From Pandoraea faecigallinarum (GTDB lineage Bacteria; Pseudomonadota; Gammaproteobacteria; Burkholderiales; Burkholderiaceae), in contig NZ_CP011807.3 in the NCBI RefSeq assembly GCF_001029105.3, forward strand, positions 1,550,001-1,614,000: a DNA stretch of 64,000 nucleotides, read 5' to 3'. Each line of letters starts with the position of its first letter. Position 1 is the first letter of the stretch. The notes under the pieces were generated by a model. It was not told the DNA's origin and did no database searches. It worked only from the letters and a program-made list of their open reading frames with translations. A program made the position numbers and the translations under genes. This document shows, one piece after another, positions 55,607-63,592 of the stretch.

Positions 55607-56116
55607 ATGACGAAGTCAACGAAAGGATGGTGGAAAGTCGCGGCGCTCGGCGCTGCCCTTTGTCTGGCACACCCGGCCGGTGCCCAGGAAATCGTGCGCC
55701 ATTTGCCGAAAACGCCGGGGCCGCTCGCCCTCGCGGTCGAGGTGCCCGCGAACGCCTCCACCGTCTATCTGAGCGGTCAGGTCCCCGAAAAACTGGAAAG
55801 CGGCGGCTACGGCAATACCGAGCAGCAGACGGTGAGCGTGCTCAGGCGGATTCAGGCGCTGCTCGCCACGATGAATCTCGGCATGAAGGACGTGGTCAAG
55901 ATGCAGGTGTTTCTGGTGGGGGATCCGGCAAAGAACAACGTCATGGACTTCGGCGGCTTCATGAACGGCTACTACCAGTTCTTCGACAAAAACGGTCCGA
56001 ATCTGCCGGCGCGCTCCGTGCTGCAAGCCGCCCGTCTCGTGGACCCGGGCTGGATGGTGGAAATCGAGGTGATCGCGGTGAAACCGGCCGACGCCAGGTC
56101 GTCATCCGGACGATAG
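55607..56116 (+). CDS. exported Rid-family protein (RidA-like imine deaminase)
   Basis: A 169-residue protein with a signal peptide (MTKSTKGWWKVAALGAALCL..., cleavage after AGA near residue 26) and a Rid domain that retains key residues: Arg in NLPARSVLQAARL (R136) and Glu in VEIEVIAV (E152, E154), corresponding to R105 and E120 of RidA. RidA hydrolyses reactive imine intermediates to carbonyl and ammonia, so in the periplasm it would finish the reaction begun by the amine oxidase. It follows the cytochrome gene by 129 bp. Periplasmic Rid proteins are less common than cytoplasmic ones. ATG 55607 follows CAGGAACCCAT. Confidence 0.85.
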   Translation: MTKSTKGWWKVAALGAALCLAHPAGAQEIVRHLPKTPGPLALAVEVPANASTVYLSGQVPEKLESGGYGNTEQQTVSVLRRIQALLATMNLGMKDVVKMQVFLVGDPAKNNVMDFGGFMNGYYQFFDKNGPNLPARSVLQAARLVDPGWMVEIEVIAVKPADARSSSGR

Positions 56117-56589
56117 CGGTATCGCGGACGAAGTGTGGGACGAAGTGCTGAACGAAGTGCGCCCACGGCGGACATCGTCCAGGAAGGGAAGTCGGGATTT
56201 GGGAGTTCGGGAAATTGCGACGCTCCGGGCAGGGAGCGTCGCGCCTCCGGACCACGTTAACGGCGTGTGCAACGCTTGCCATTGAGGAGGTGACTACGAC
56301 GGAGAGTATAAATCAAAATAATTAGGTATACAAATTTATGTTCGCGGCAAGGGAGACCGCCGGCGCCAGAGGCGCCGGGCGGGTTGGGTATCGTCACCTT
56401 TCTGGTTTGGCTTCGCCGGCGCCTTGGAGGCGGATGAGGCCCCGGTGCATCCGCAGGTGCACGGCATTTAATTAGTTATGCGAAATATATTGCCGATGCC
56501 TGAGGACACGTGAGGCGGTGACGAATGCCGCGGCGGTGCTACTATGGCCGGCCGCTGCAGGGCGGTTGGCGCATTGGGGAAGGCATTAA
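56117..56589. other. non-coding region upstream of the porin gene
   Basis: No gene is seen. It holds a near-perfect hairpin CCGCCGGCGCC/GGCGCCGGGCGG (about 56357-56382) and a palindrome-like AATTAGGTATACAAATT (about 56319-56335) with a GTATAC core resembling GntR operators. These may be regulatory for the porin, whose start is at 56590. Confidence 0.4.
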
Positions 56590-57660
56590 ATGAAGACATG
56601 GGCATTTCCTCTGGCCGCCGGGGCGCTGATCGCCTCGCCGGTGTTCGCGCAATCGAGCGTGACGATGTTCGGCGTGGCGGATGCGAGCCTTCGCTATCTG
56701 TCCGGCGCAACCAGTGACAACAAGAGCAGTTTTGCGCTCACCGACGGCGCCATCTCGCAAAGCCGTTGGGGCATCTATGGCAAGGAAGACCTCGGCCAGG
56801 GCATGAAGGCTCTCTTCATGCTCGAGGGCGGCTATCACCTGAACAACGGTACGTCGCAGCGAAGCGGAAAAATCTTCAACCGCAAAGCGTACGTCGGTCT
56901 CGAAGGGGACTACGGCAAGCTCACGCTCGGTACGCAGGACAACCCGCTCTGGGAACTTCTGATCGAAGGCTGGGATCCGCTCACGGTGGGCAATTACGAC
57001 CAGAACGAATGGATGCCTGTCGTGTTCGGTACGAACGGTCCGAACGGTGCGAACAACGCCGTCAAGTACATGAAGCGGTACCAGGACATCCAGGTCGGTC
57101 TGGAATATATCGTCGGCGGCGTGGCAGGCAGCACGGCACGCAATTCGGGCTATGTCCTTTCGGTGGCGTACGTGGGCAAGCCGTTCGGCATTGCCGCGAA
57201 CGTGCTGCAAAACCGGGACATTCAGGCCAACACGCAGATGATCTACAACCTGGATCTCAAGTACGAATGGGGCCCGGCCACGCTGACTCTCGGCTATTAC
57301 AACAGCAACGACAAGACCGGCTTCGTCGACGGCTTCCTGTCGGGCCGCGGGGTGACAGGCGGTCCGAATCCGCGCAAGGACAATGCGTTCTTCGCCGGTG
57401 TGGCCTATCAGGTGTCGAAGCCCCTCACGCTGTCGGCCGCCGTGTACTACGACCGGGCCAGTAACGTGAACGGTGTGAGCGGCGACGCAGGCGATGGATC
57501 GCGCGAGACCTATGTGCTGCTCGCCGAGTACGGCTTCTCACGCCGCACCACGCTGTACGGCACGGTGGACTACAGCGTCGGTCACGGGGCGCAGCGTGCC
57601 GAGTTTCCGAACGGCCGGGACCAGACGGGGGTAGGTATCGGCCTGCGGCACCGTTTTTGA
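56590..57660 (+). CDS. Gram-negative outer-membrane porin (OmpC-like)
   Basis: A 356-residue trimeric porin of the Burkholderia type: a signal peptide (MKTWAFPLAAGALIASPVFA, cleavage after residue 20), a Gram_neg_porin start QSSVTMFGVADASLRYL and a C-terminal Phe (VGIGLRHRF) recognised by the BAM complex. It probably lets amines or related compounds reach the periplasmic oxidase. It ends 38 bp before a terminator shared with the MFS gene at 57737. The ATG follows GGGGAAGGCATTAA. Confidence 0.92.
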   Translation: MKTWAFPLAAGALIASPVFAQSSVTMFGVADASLRYLSGATSDNKSSFALTDGAISQSRWGIYGKEDLGQGMKALFMLEGGYHLNNGTSQRSGKIFNRKAYVGLEGDYGKLTLGTQDNPLWELLIEGWDPLTVGNYDQNEWMPVVFGTNGPNGANNAVKYMKRYQDIQVGLEYIVGGVAGSTARNSGYVLSVAYVGKPFGIAANVLQNRDIQANTQMIYNLDLKYEWGPATLTLGYYNSNDKTGFVDGFLSGRGVTGGPNPRKDNAFFAGVAYQVSKPLTLSAAVYYDRASNVNGVSGDAGDGSRETYVLLAEYGFSRRTTLYGTVDYSVGHGAQRAEFPNGRDQTGVGIGLRHRF

Positions 57661-57697
57661 ATCGTATCCTCTGAAGGCTTCGTGCGTTGTACCCTTT

Positions 57698-57727
57698 GCC
57701 ACCGCCCCTCGTTGCGGTGGCTTTTTT
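57698..57727. terminator. bidirectional terminator between porin and MFS genes
   Basis: GCCACCGC (57698-57705) pairs with GCGGTGGC (57714-57721), followed by six T on the plus strand. It ends the porin transcript and can serve the minus-strand MFS gene as well. Confidence 0.8.
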
Positions 57728-57736
57728 ATGGGCGTG

Positions 57737-59140
57737 TTATTCGAAGGTCCGGCGACGAACCTGCGCGGCGACCAGTGCGTACATGACGCCGGCAATCGCC
57801 GTACAGCCGCAGAAGGTCGTGATGATCGCGTACCCCATCGCCAGCGGGCCGCTGAAGAACAGATGCGAGATCGTGGCGGCCACTGTCGGTCCAAGCGCGA
57901 GGCCGAGCAGGTTCTGCACGAGGAAGAAGAGCGACGAGAGTTTGCCCATCATGCGCCCCGGTGTGATCTGGGCCATCGTGGCGCCGGCGGACGACGGAAT
58001 CGGGCTGGCAAAGAACGTGTGACACACGTACAGCACGACCGCCAGCAGGTGGTTATCCGTGAAGGCGAGGAACAGCGTGGCGAGACAGGAAAGGAGCGTC
58101 GAGACCATCGCCACTTCGAGCGGAGCGGCACGGCGCCCGCGGTGCGACAGCCGGTCCATGACAGCACCGAGCAATACCAGACCCGCGGGGACCGACACCA
58201 TCATCAGCGGCCCGAGCATGCGCCCGATACTCGGCAGCGGCAATTGCCAGGCGCGCGCGATCACAGTGGGCAGCCATGCGTTGAACCCCGAAATCGCCAT
58301 GGCGTACAGCGTGGCCGCGCTCCACAGCGGCACGTACAGGCGCCACTCGCTGCGAATGAAGCGCAGGGCGTCGCGATAGCCCGCCGCATCCGTGGTTTGT
58401 TGTTTCGCGGCGCGCGCCGGCTCTCTCAACGTCAACATCAGCAGGGCCAGGGGAATGCCCAACAGCCCCGGCACCACGATCACGAACTGCCACGGCCGCA
58501 GCGAACCGAGAATCGGCCAGTGGGCGACGTCCCCGCTTTGGGCCAGACTGAGCAGCGTGCCGCCCACGAAAAGCGAGAAACCCACGCCGAGCATGGGTCC
58601 CATGTGATAGATGCCGAAAGCGCGCCCGCGCCGGTCCGGCGGAAACGTGTCGCGAATCATCGAATAGGCGGCGGGCTGCAATGCGCCCTCGCCGATACCG
58701 ATGCCCGTGCGTCCGAGAAAGAGCTGAACGTAGTTCGACGCAAAGCCGCACAGCACCGTCATCGAGGACCACACGAACACCGCCCAGCCAATGATGCCGC
58801 GACGGCTGAACCGGTCGGCGAGATAACCGGCCGGAATGCTGAACGTACTGTAGAGCACCACGAACGAGAGGCCGAGCAGCAGGCTCATCTGGAAGTCGCT
58901 CACCCCCAGCTCCTGCTTGAGCGGGCCGACGACAAGCGAGAGCGACGAACGATCGATGAACGACAGCACGAAGATGGCCGTGAGCACGATCAGCATGTAC
59001 CAGTCGCGCAGACCGACACGGCGCGTGTCGCTGGCGCACGGCTGCGCGGGGGCCGCTGCGGACAGTGCCGGCGGCGGGGCGTGCGCGGAATCTTGCGGGC
59101 GCGCGTGCGCCGGGCTGGCGTCCATCGCGGAATGAGTCAT
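57737..59140 (-). CDS. major facilitator superfamily transporter, divergent from the dioxygenase operon
   Basis: A 467-residue MFS protein with a polar N-terminal region and about twelve membrane helices; it has the motif GYLADRFSRRGIIG and RTGIGIGEGALQPAAYSM of the Spinster/aromatic-acid type. The ATG at 59140 follows TGGAGGCAGAC; the in-frame 59236 start overlaps the operator and is unlikely. Transcribed from a good TTGACA-N16-TATAGT promoter overlapped by operator site B. It probably imports the substrate or exports a product of the adjacent dioxygenase pathway. Confidence 0.87.
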   Translation of the reverse strand: MTHSAMDASPAHARPQDSAHAPPPALSAAAPAQPCASDTRRVGLRDWYMLIVLTAIFVLSFIDRSSLSLVVGPLKQELGVSDFQMSLLLGLSFVVLYSTFSIPAGYLADRFSRRGIIGWAVFVWSSMTVLCGFASNYVQLFLGRTGIGIGEGALQPAAYSMIRDTFPPDRRGRAFGIYHMGPMLGVGFSLFVGGTLLSLAQSGDVAHWPILGSLRPWQFVIVVPGLLGIPLALLMLTLREPARAAKQQTTDAAGYRDALRFIRSEWRLYVPLWSAATLYAMAISGFNAWLPTVIARAWQLPLPSIGRMLGPLMMVSVPAGLVLLGAVMDRLSHRGRRAAPLEVAMVSTLLSCLATLFLAFTDNHLLAVVLYVCHTFFASPIPSSAGATMAQITPGRMMGKLSSLFFLVQNLLGLALGPTVAATISHLFFSGPLAMGYAIITTFCGCTAIAGVMYALVAAQVRRRTFE

Positions 59141-59225
59141 GTCTGCCTCCAGTATCGTTATCGTCATGAGTGTTGCGCACGATTTGCGGCTTGTGAACGG
59201 GGATCGAGCCGCATTACGACGCACC

Positions 59226-59264
59226 ATAACACGCATACTATATGTCCGTTATGGGCAGTGTCAA
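59226..59264 (-). promoter_or_regulatory. MFS gene promoter overlapped by operator site B
   Basis: On the minus strand, TTGACA (59264-59259) and TATAGT (59242-59237) are spaced by 16 bp, a near-consensus promoter. ATAAC-N17-GTTAT (59226-59252) with inner CGCATA-CTA-TATG (59232-59244) covers the -10 and spacer, so the regulator would block this promoter. Confidence 0.65.
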
Positions 59265-59292
59265 ACCCAACGAAAAAATAGTCGGATGAGCG

Positions 59293-59348
59293 TTGACAAC
59301 CCAAATACAACCCGCCTATTCTTCGATAAACACGCATACAGTAATACT
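59293..59348 (+). promoter_or_regulatory. dioxygenase operon promoter with partial operator
   Basis: TTGACA (59293-59298) and TATTCT (59317-59322) are spaced by 18 bp. ATAAACACGCATAC lies immediately downstream (59326-59339), sharing ACACGCATAC with site B, at about the expected transcription start; the second half (TATG) is not well conserved here. The gap 59141-59468 contains only these regulatory elements. Confidence 0.5.
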
Positions 59349-59468
59349 AATTTGGCGTGTTCGGCATCGCACGATTTTCCGCGGATGCCGCCCAAAGGAG
59401 ACATACATGAGACAAACAAGCGTTGTGCGCCGGCGTGAAGCACCGGCGCGGCGGCGGGAGGCGTACTG

Positions 59469-60491
59469 ATGGCACGGATCGTTTTTGCGATGGGCTGCTC
59501 GCATGGACCGATGCTCGCGACGCCACCCGAGATGTGGGATTTGCGCGCCGGGGCGGATCGAAAGCATGCGCAGCACTGGTTCCGCGGTGAGTCGATGTCC
59601 TACGATGCGCTGCTCGCCGCGCGTGCCGATGAGTCGCCGCGCTTCGCGCAGGCCATCGAACCCGGTGCGCGTCAGGCGCGCTTCGACGCCTGCCAGCGCG
59701 CGCTCGACACGCTCGCGGACCGGTTCGCCGCCGCGCGGCCCGAGGTGGTGATTCTGCTGGGCAACGATCAGCGCGAAGTCTTCAAGGAAGATCTGACCCC
59801 CTCCATCACGGTCTACGCGGGCGAACGCATCGAGAACATTCCTCTCACCGAAGCGCAAATTGCGCGCTTGCCGCCGGGGGTGGCAGTGGCCGAAGCGGGG
59901 CACTGTCCGCCGCAAGGGGCAACGTATCCCGGATCGCCGGAAGTGGCCGATGCGCTCATCCGGTCGCTATGCGACGCGCACTTCGACGTCGCGCGTTCGG
60001 TGCGTCTGCCGGGCGGCGACGACCGCCAGCATGGTATTCCGCACGCATTCGGATTCCTCTACCGGCGCATCATGCGCGACATGCCTGCGCCGAGTGTGCC
60101 GATCTTTCTGAATGTGGGCGTGGCGCCGAACCAGCCGCGCGCGGCAAGGTGCCTGGCGTTCGGCCACGCCTTGCGCGCCGCCATCGCGCATCTGCCGCAC
60201 GACATGCGGGTGGCGGTTCTCGCCTCCGGCGGCATGACCCACTTCGTCATCGACGAGGCACTCGACCGGCGTGTGCTGGATGCTTTTGCCGCGCGCGACG
60301 AGGCGGCTCTGGCCGAAATTCCCGAGTCGTACTTCAACGGCAATACCGCGGAAATCAAGAGTTGGTATCCGCTGGCCGCCGCCATGCACGACATCGACTG
60401 GCACATGACGCTCGTGGATTACGTGCCCTGCTATCGCACCGAAGCGGGCACCGGCAATGCGATGGCGTTCGCTTACTGGGCACCGGCATGA
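59469..60491 (+). CDS. LigB-type class III extradiol dioxygenase family protein
   Basis: A 340-residue protein of the LigB superfamily (protocatechuate 4,5-dioxygenase beta-type). A likely iron-ligand His is in AMGCSHGPML (H12), with the typical EVVILLGNDQREVFKEDL region around 95-112 and GIPHAFGFLYRRIM later. Such enzymes cleave the ring of catechol-like compounds between hydroxyl and neighbouring carbon. No separate alpha subunit is adjacent, so it is a single-chain form. The ATG follows GGGAGGCGTACTG. It begins an operon with three RraA-family genes, suggesting meta-cleavage of a hydroxylated aromatic followed by an aldol cleavage. Confidence 0.8.
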   Translation: MARIVFAMGCSHGPMLATPPEMWDLRAGADRKHAQHWFRGESMSYDALLAARADESPRFAQAIEPGARQARFDACQRALDTLADRFAAARPEVVILLGNDQREVFKEDLTPSITVYAGERIENIPLTEAQIARLPPGVAVAEAGHCPPQGATYPGSPEVADALIRSLCDAHFDVARSVRLPGGDDRQHGIPHAFGFLYRRIMRDMPAPSVPIFLNVGVAPNQPRAARCLAFGHALRAAIAHLPHDMRVAVLASGGMTHFVIDEALDRRVLDAFAARDEAALAEIPESYFNGNTAEIKSWYPLAAAMHDIDWHMTLVDYVPCYRTEAGTGNAMAFAYWAPA

Positions 60492-60540
60492 GTTCGACGG
60501 CCTGTCTCCGACACCTCACACCACTTAGCAAGGACATGTC

Positions 60541-61221
60541 ATGAACACTTCTGCGCACACGGTCTCGCGACTGCGAAAACTCGATGCCTGCGCCGTTTCG
60601 GACGCGCCCGACAAACTTGGCCTGCGCAGCACCGTCAGCCATTTGCCCCAGCGCTCGGGCTCGCGACGCATCGCCGGGCGCGCGATCACCGTGAAGCTCA
60701 TCGCCGCCGCCGATGCGCCGCCCGTTACCGGCACGCCGCGTCATCTCGGCACCACCGCCGTGATGCTCGCGGGGGCTGACGATGTCATCGTCATCGAGCA
60801 GCACACAGGGCTCGACGCCGGAAGCTGGGGAGGCATTCTGTCGCTCGCGGCGGTCCAGCGCGGTGTCGCAGGCGTGGTCGCCGATGGGCCCGTGCGCGAT
60901 ATCGACGAGGCGCGGGACTACGACCTGCCGGTGTTCTGCCGCGAACTGACGGCGCGCACCGCTCGCGCGCGCGTCGCTGAAGCGGGCACCAACATTCCGA
61001 TTGAGGTGGAGGGCTTCGCCGTCGCCCCGGGTGACTTCGTCATCGCCGACAACAGTGGCGTGGTTTTCGTCGGCGCGGCGGACATCGATCGCGTACTCGA
61101 CGCCGCGGAACAGATTGCCGCGCGCGAAGCCGCCATGGCCAAGGCGCTGCTGGCCGGGCAGCCCGTCACCGAAGTGATGGGCGCGAACTACGAACACATG
61201 CTGCGCGACAGCGCTGCATAA
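60541..61221 (+). CDS. RraA/HMG-CHA aldolase-family protein (first copy)
   Basis: A 226-residue RraA-fold protein. It fits the signature of 4-hydroxy-4-methyl-2-oxoglutarate/4-carboxy-4-hydroxy-2-oxoadipate aldolases (G-X20-R-D-X2-E/D): G in SWGG, then RDIDE in DGPVRDIDEARD. It could therefore split the ring-cleavage product of the preceding dioxygenase into pyruvate plus a second acid, using a divalent metal. ATG at 60541 lies 49 bp after the dioxygenase; the purine-rich AGCAAGGACATGTC site is close. It is followed by two more members of the same fold. Confidence 0.8.
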   Translation: MNTSAHTVSRLRKLDACAVSDAPDKLGLRSTVSHLPQRSGSRRIAGRAITVKLIAAADAPPVTGTPRHLGTTAVMLAGADDVIVIEQHTGLDAGSWGGILSLAAVQRGVAGVVADGPVRDIDEARDYDLPVFCRELTARTARARVAEAGTNIPIEVEGFAVAPGDFVIADNSGVVFVGAADIDRVLDAAEQIAAREAAMAKALLAGQPVTEVMGANYEHMLRDSAA

Positions 61222-61278
61222 GCACGCTACAGGCGCCGGTGCGACCGGCGCGCCGGAACATCGATCAGGAGACATCTC

Positions 61279-61941
61279 ATGAACCAAGCGCAGGACCCCA
61301 ACGTCGCCCGTGCGGCGGCACTCGACACCGCCACGCTCAGCGATGCGCTCGACCGGCTCGGCATCGCCGGGCAATGCCACCAGGTCAAAGCGCGCGACAG
61401 CCGCTATCGCATGGCCGGGCGTGCCTACACGTTGCAATACGGCCCCGCGAGCACGCCGCCGGGCACCGTTGGCGATTACATCGACGATATCGCGCCGGGC
61501 ACGGTGCTGGTGCTCGATAACGGCGGGCGCGAAGACTGCACCGTGTGGGGCGACATCCTCACCGAAATCGCCCATCGGCGGGGTATCGCCGGCACGGTGA
61601 TCGACGGCATCTGCCGCGACGTGTCGCTCGCGCTCGACCTCGGCTATCCGATTTTCAGCCGGGGCAACTGGATGCGCACCGGCAAGGACCGCGTGCAGGT
61701 CGAAGCCGTGGAGGTGCCCGTGAATATCGGCAACGCCCGCGTCAATCCCGGCGACATCGTGCGCGGCGATGCCGACGGCGTGATCGTGATTCCGAAAGCC
61801 CACGAAGCCGCCGTCCTCGATGCGGCGGAAGCCATCGATGCCGCGGAGCGCCATATCCGCGAAGCGGTGCGCGGGGGCAAGCGTCTGGACGATGCCCGCA
61901 GGGGTCTGGGCTATCACCAGTTGCAAACGCGCCAGCGCTAA
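61279..61941 (+). CDS. RraA-family protein (second copy)
   Basis: A 220-residue RraA-fold protein with D-X20-R-D: the D of WGDIL and RD of GICRDVSLALD. The acidic residue two positions after RD that marks the aldolase group is absent (VSL), so it may be a related decarboxylase, a regulator-type RraA relative or an aldolase with different substrate. ATG 61279 follows CAGGAGACATCTC. Part of the same operon. Confidence 0.72.
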   Translation: MNQAQDPNVARAAALDTATLSDALDRLGIAGQCHQVKARDSRYRMAGRAYTLQYGPASTPPGTVGDYIDDIAPGTVLVLDNGGREDCTVWGDILTEIAHRRGIAGTVIDGICRDVSLALDLGYPIFSRGNWMRTGKDRVQVEAVEVPVNIGNARVNPGDIVRGDADGVIVIPKAHEAAVLDAAEAIDAAERHIREAVRGGKRLDDARRGLGYHQLQTRQR

Positions 61942-61952
61942 GGGGGCAACCA

Positions 61953-62654
61953 ATGGACGCCACTTCGCACGCAGCGACGCTCAGGTCGCAATATCCGTTC
62001 GCCCGTCTGCCCACCGTCAATCTCGATTTCGAACGCCCGGACCCGGCGCTTGTCGCGCGCGTGGCGGCCCTGCCCGTCGCTACGCTGCACGAGGCGGCGG
62101 GCAAGGTCGGCGCGCTGCCTGCCGCCATCAAACCGATGGCCCCGTCGTTTCACGTGTGCGGTCCGGCGCTGACCGTGGACGCGCCGCCGGGCGACAACCT
62201 CTGGCTGCATCGCGCACTGGCGTTGGCCAGCGCGGGCGATGTGCTGGTCGTGCGTGTCGCCGGGCATTACGACGCGGGCTACTGGGGCGAAGTGATGTCG
62301 ACCATGGGGCGCGCGCGCAAGCTCGGTGGCCTTGTGATCGACGGCTGCGTACGCGACGGGGCCATTCTGGAGCGCTTCGGCTTTCCCGTCTTCGCGCGCG
62401 GGTTGTGCATTCGCGGCACGGGTAAGGATTTCGACGCGCGAGGGTGGATCGGCTATCCGGTGCGTATGGAGGATATCGTCATTGCACCGGGCGACCTCGT
62501 GGTGGGGGATGCCGACGGTGTCGTGGTGCTACCCCAGGCGTCGCTCGAGACCGTGGTGGGGGCCGCTCACGAGCGCGAGGCGAAGGAGGCCGAGATCATC
62601 CGGCGTCTCGAAGCCGGTGAGGCGTCGCTCGACATCTACGGCTGGAATCGCTGA
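61953..62654 (+). CDS. RraA-family protein (third copy)
   Basis: A 233-residue RraA-fold protein; the pattern is E-X20-R-D (WGEVM and DGCVRDGAIL), where E replaces the first D/G and the acidic residue after RD is absent. It has a longer N-terminus than the other two (MDATSHAATLRSQYPFARLP). ATG 61953 follows AAGGGGGCAACCA and lies 11 bp after the second copy's stop. A terminator at 62751 ends the operon. Confidence 0.75.
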   Translation: MDATSHAATLRSQYPFARLPTVNLDFERPDPALVARVAALPVATLHEAAGKVGALPAAIKPMAPSFHVCGPALTVDAPPGDNLWLHRALALASAGDVLVVRVAGHYDAGYWGEVMSTMGRARKLGGLVIDGCVRDGAILERFGFPVFARGLCIRGTGKDFDARGWIGYPVRMEDIVIAPGDLVVGDADGVVVLPQASLETVVGAAHEREAKEAEIIRRLEAGEASLDIYGWNR

Positions 62655-62750
62655 GGCGGTAGGCGCACAGGCGGGTAGCGGCGGCGCTTCGCGCGTTGTC
62701 GCACCCGATATGAGGTAGTGCTGGTCCGCTTGGGGGTGGGCCGGTTTTAC

Positions 62751-62781
62751 GAACCGCGTCGGGGGACGCGGTTCTTTTTTT
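62751..62781. terminator. terminator after the dioxygenase operon
   Basis: GAACCGCGTC (62751-62760) pairs with GACGCGGTTC (62765-62774), followed by seven or eight T. It also precedes the convergent GntR gene's 3' end (62801) and may serve both. Confidence 0.85.
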
Positions 62782-62800
62782 GCCCGGCCCGTTCCGGATA

Positions 62801-63538
62801 TCAGCGTTTGGCGGCGGCATCGCGCGCCGCGAGATACTTCTCGCGCAGCACCGTGAGGTTCTGCGAGACCACCTGACGAGCGGCCTCGTCGTTACGCGCG
62901 CGAATCGCGTTGAGCAGCTCTTGATGGCGCTTGATGACGCCTTTGGCGACCGTCTCGGTGGTGTACGGCGTGAGCGAGCGATACAGCACGTGCACGATGG
63001 CCTGCATCATCGCTTCGAGGAAGTGGTTGTGCGAAGCGTGCGCGACGGCGTTGCGAAACGTCATCGACGCCTGCGTGAACTCGTGCTGCGTGCCCACCAG
63101 CGCCTGGGCGTTCTCCAACGCCAATTCGAGCGCTTCGATGTCTTGCGCCGTGGCGGCCTGCGCGGCGAGTCCCGCGACGGCGACTTCTATGGTGAACTGC
63201 GCGTCGAAGATTTCCTCGGCCGACATGCCCACCAGCTTGAGCTGAATCGCCAGCGCTTCGGAGAAGAGCGCCGGATTTCCCTGGGCGATGCGCGCTCCGC
63301 CGCCAGCGCCCGTGCGGATATCGACGACTCCCAGCGCTTGCAGACGGCCCAACGCCTCGCGAATCGGCAGACGGCTCACGCCGAACTGCGTTGCCAGGTC
63401 GTTTTCCGAACCGAGGAAATCACCCGGGGCGAAGTGCCCGTCGAGCAATGCCTCCTTGATCTGACGCTCGACACGCATGGCGGTCGATTCGGCGCGGCCG
63501 AGTTTCCAGACGGGTGTTTCTGCTTTTTCTCGTGGCAT
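62801..63538 (-). CDS. GntR/FCD-family regulator of the amine oxidase/dioxygenase regulon
   Basis: A 245-residue regulator with a winged helix (SENDLATQFGVSRLPIREAL, about residues 43-62) and FCD effector domain. Its own upstream region has CGCATA-GCC-TATG (63580-63592), matching the inner motif of operators at 52952 and 59232, so it is the best candidate to control the transporter, the dioxygenase/RraA operon and the amine oxidase module. The ATG at 63538 starts MPREKAETPVWKLGR. The effector is unknown but is probably a pathway acid or amine. Confidence 0.88.
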   Translation of the reverse strand: MPREKAETPVWKLGRAESTAMRVERQIKEALLDGHFAPGDFLGSENDLATQFGVSRLPIREALGRLQALGVVDIRTGAGGGARIAQGNPALFSEALAIQLKLVGMSAEEIFDAQFTIEVAVAGLAAQAATAQDIEALELALENAQALVGTQHEFTQASMTFRNAVAHASHNHFLEAMMQAIVHVLYRSLTPYTTETVAKGVIKRHQELLNAIRARNDEAARQVVSQNLTVLREKYLAARDAAAKR

Positions 63539-63579
63539 GGGATTCCTGGTCGTTTTGTCGGCAACAAGATACTACATTG

Positions 63580-63592
63580 CGCATAGCCTATG
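63580..63592. promoter_or_regulatory. operator site C upstream of the GntR gene
   Basis: CGCATA-GCC-TATG shares the CGCATA-N3-TATG pattern with sites A and B, 42-54 bp upstream of the GntR start. The outer ATAAC/GTTAT arms are absent here. Confidence 0.55.
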
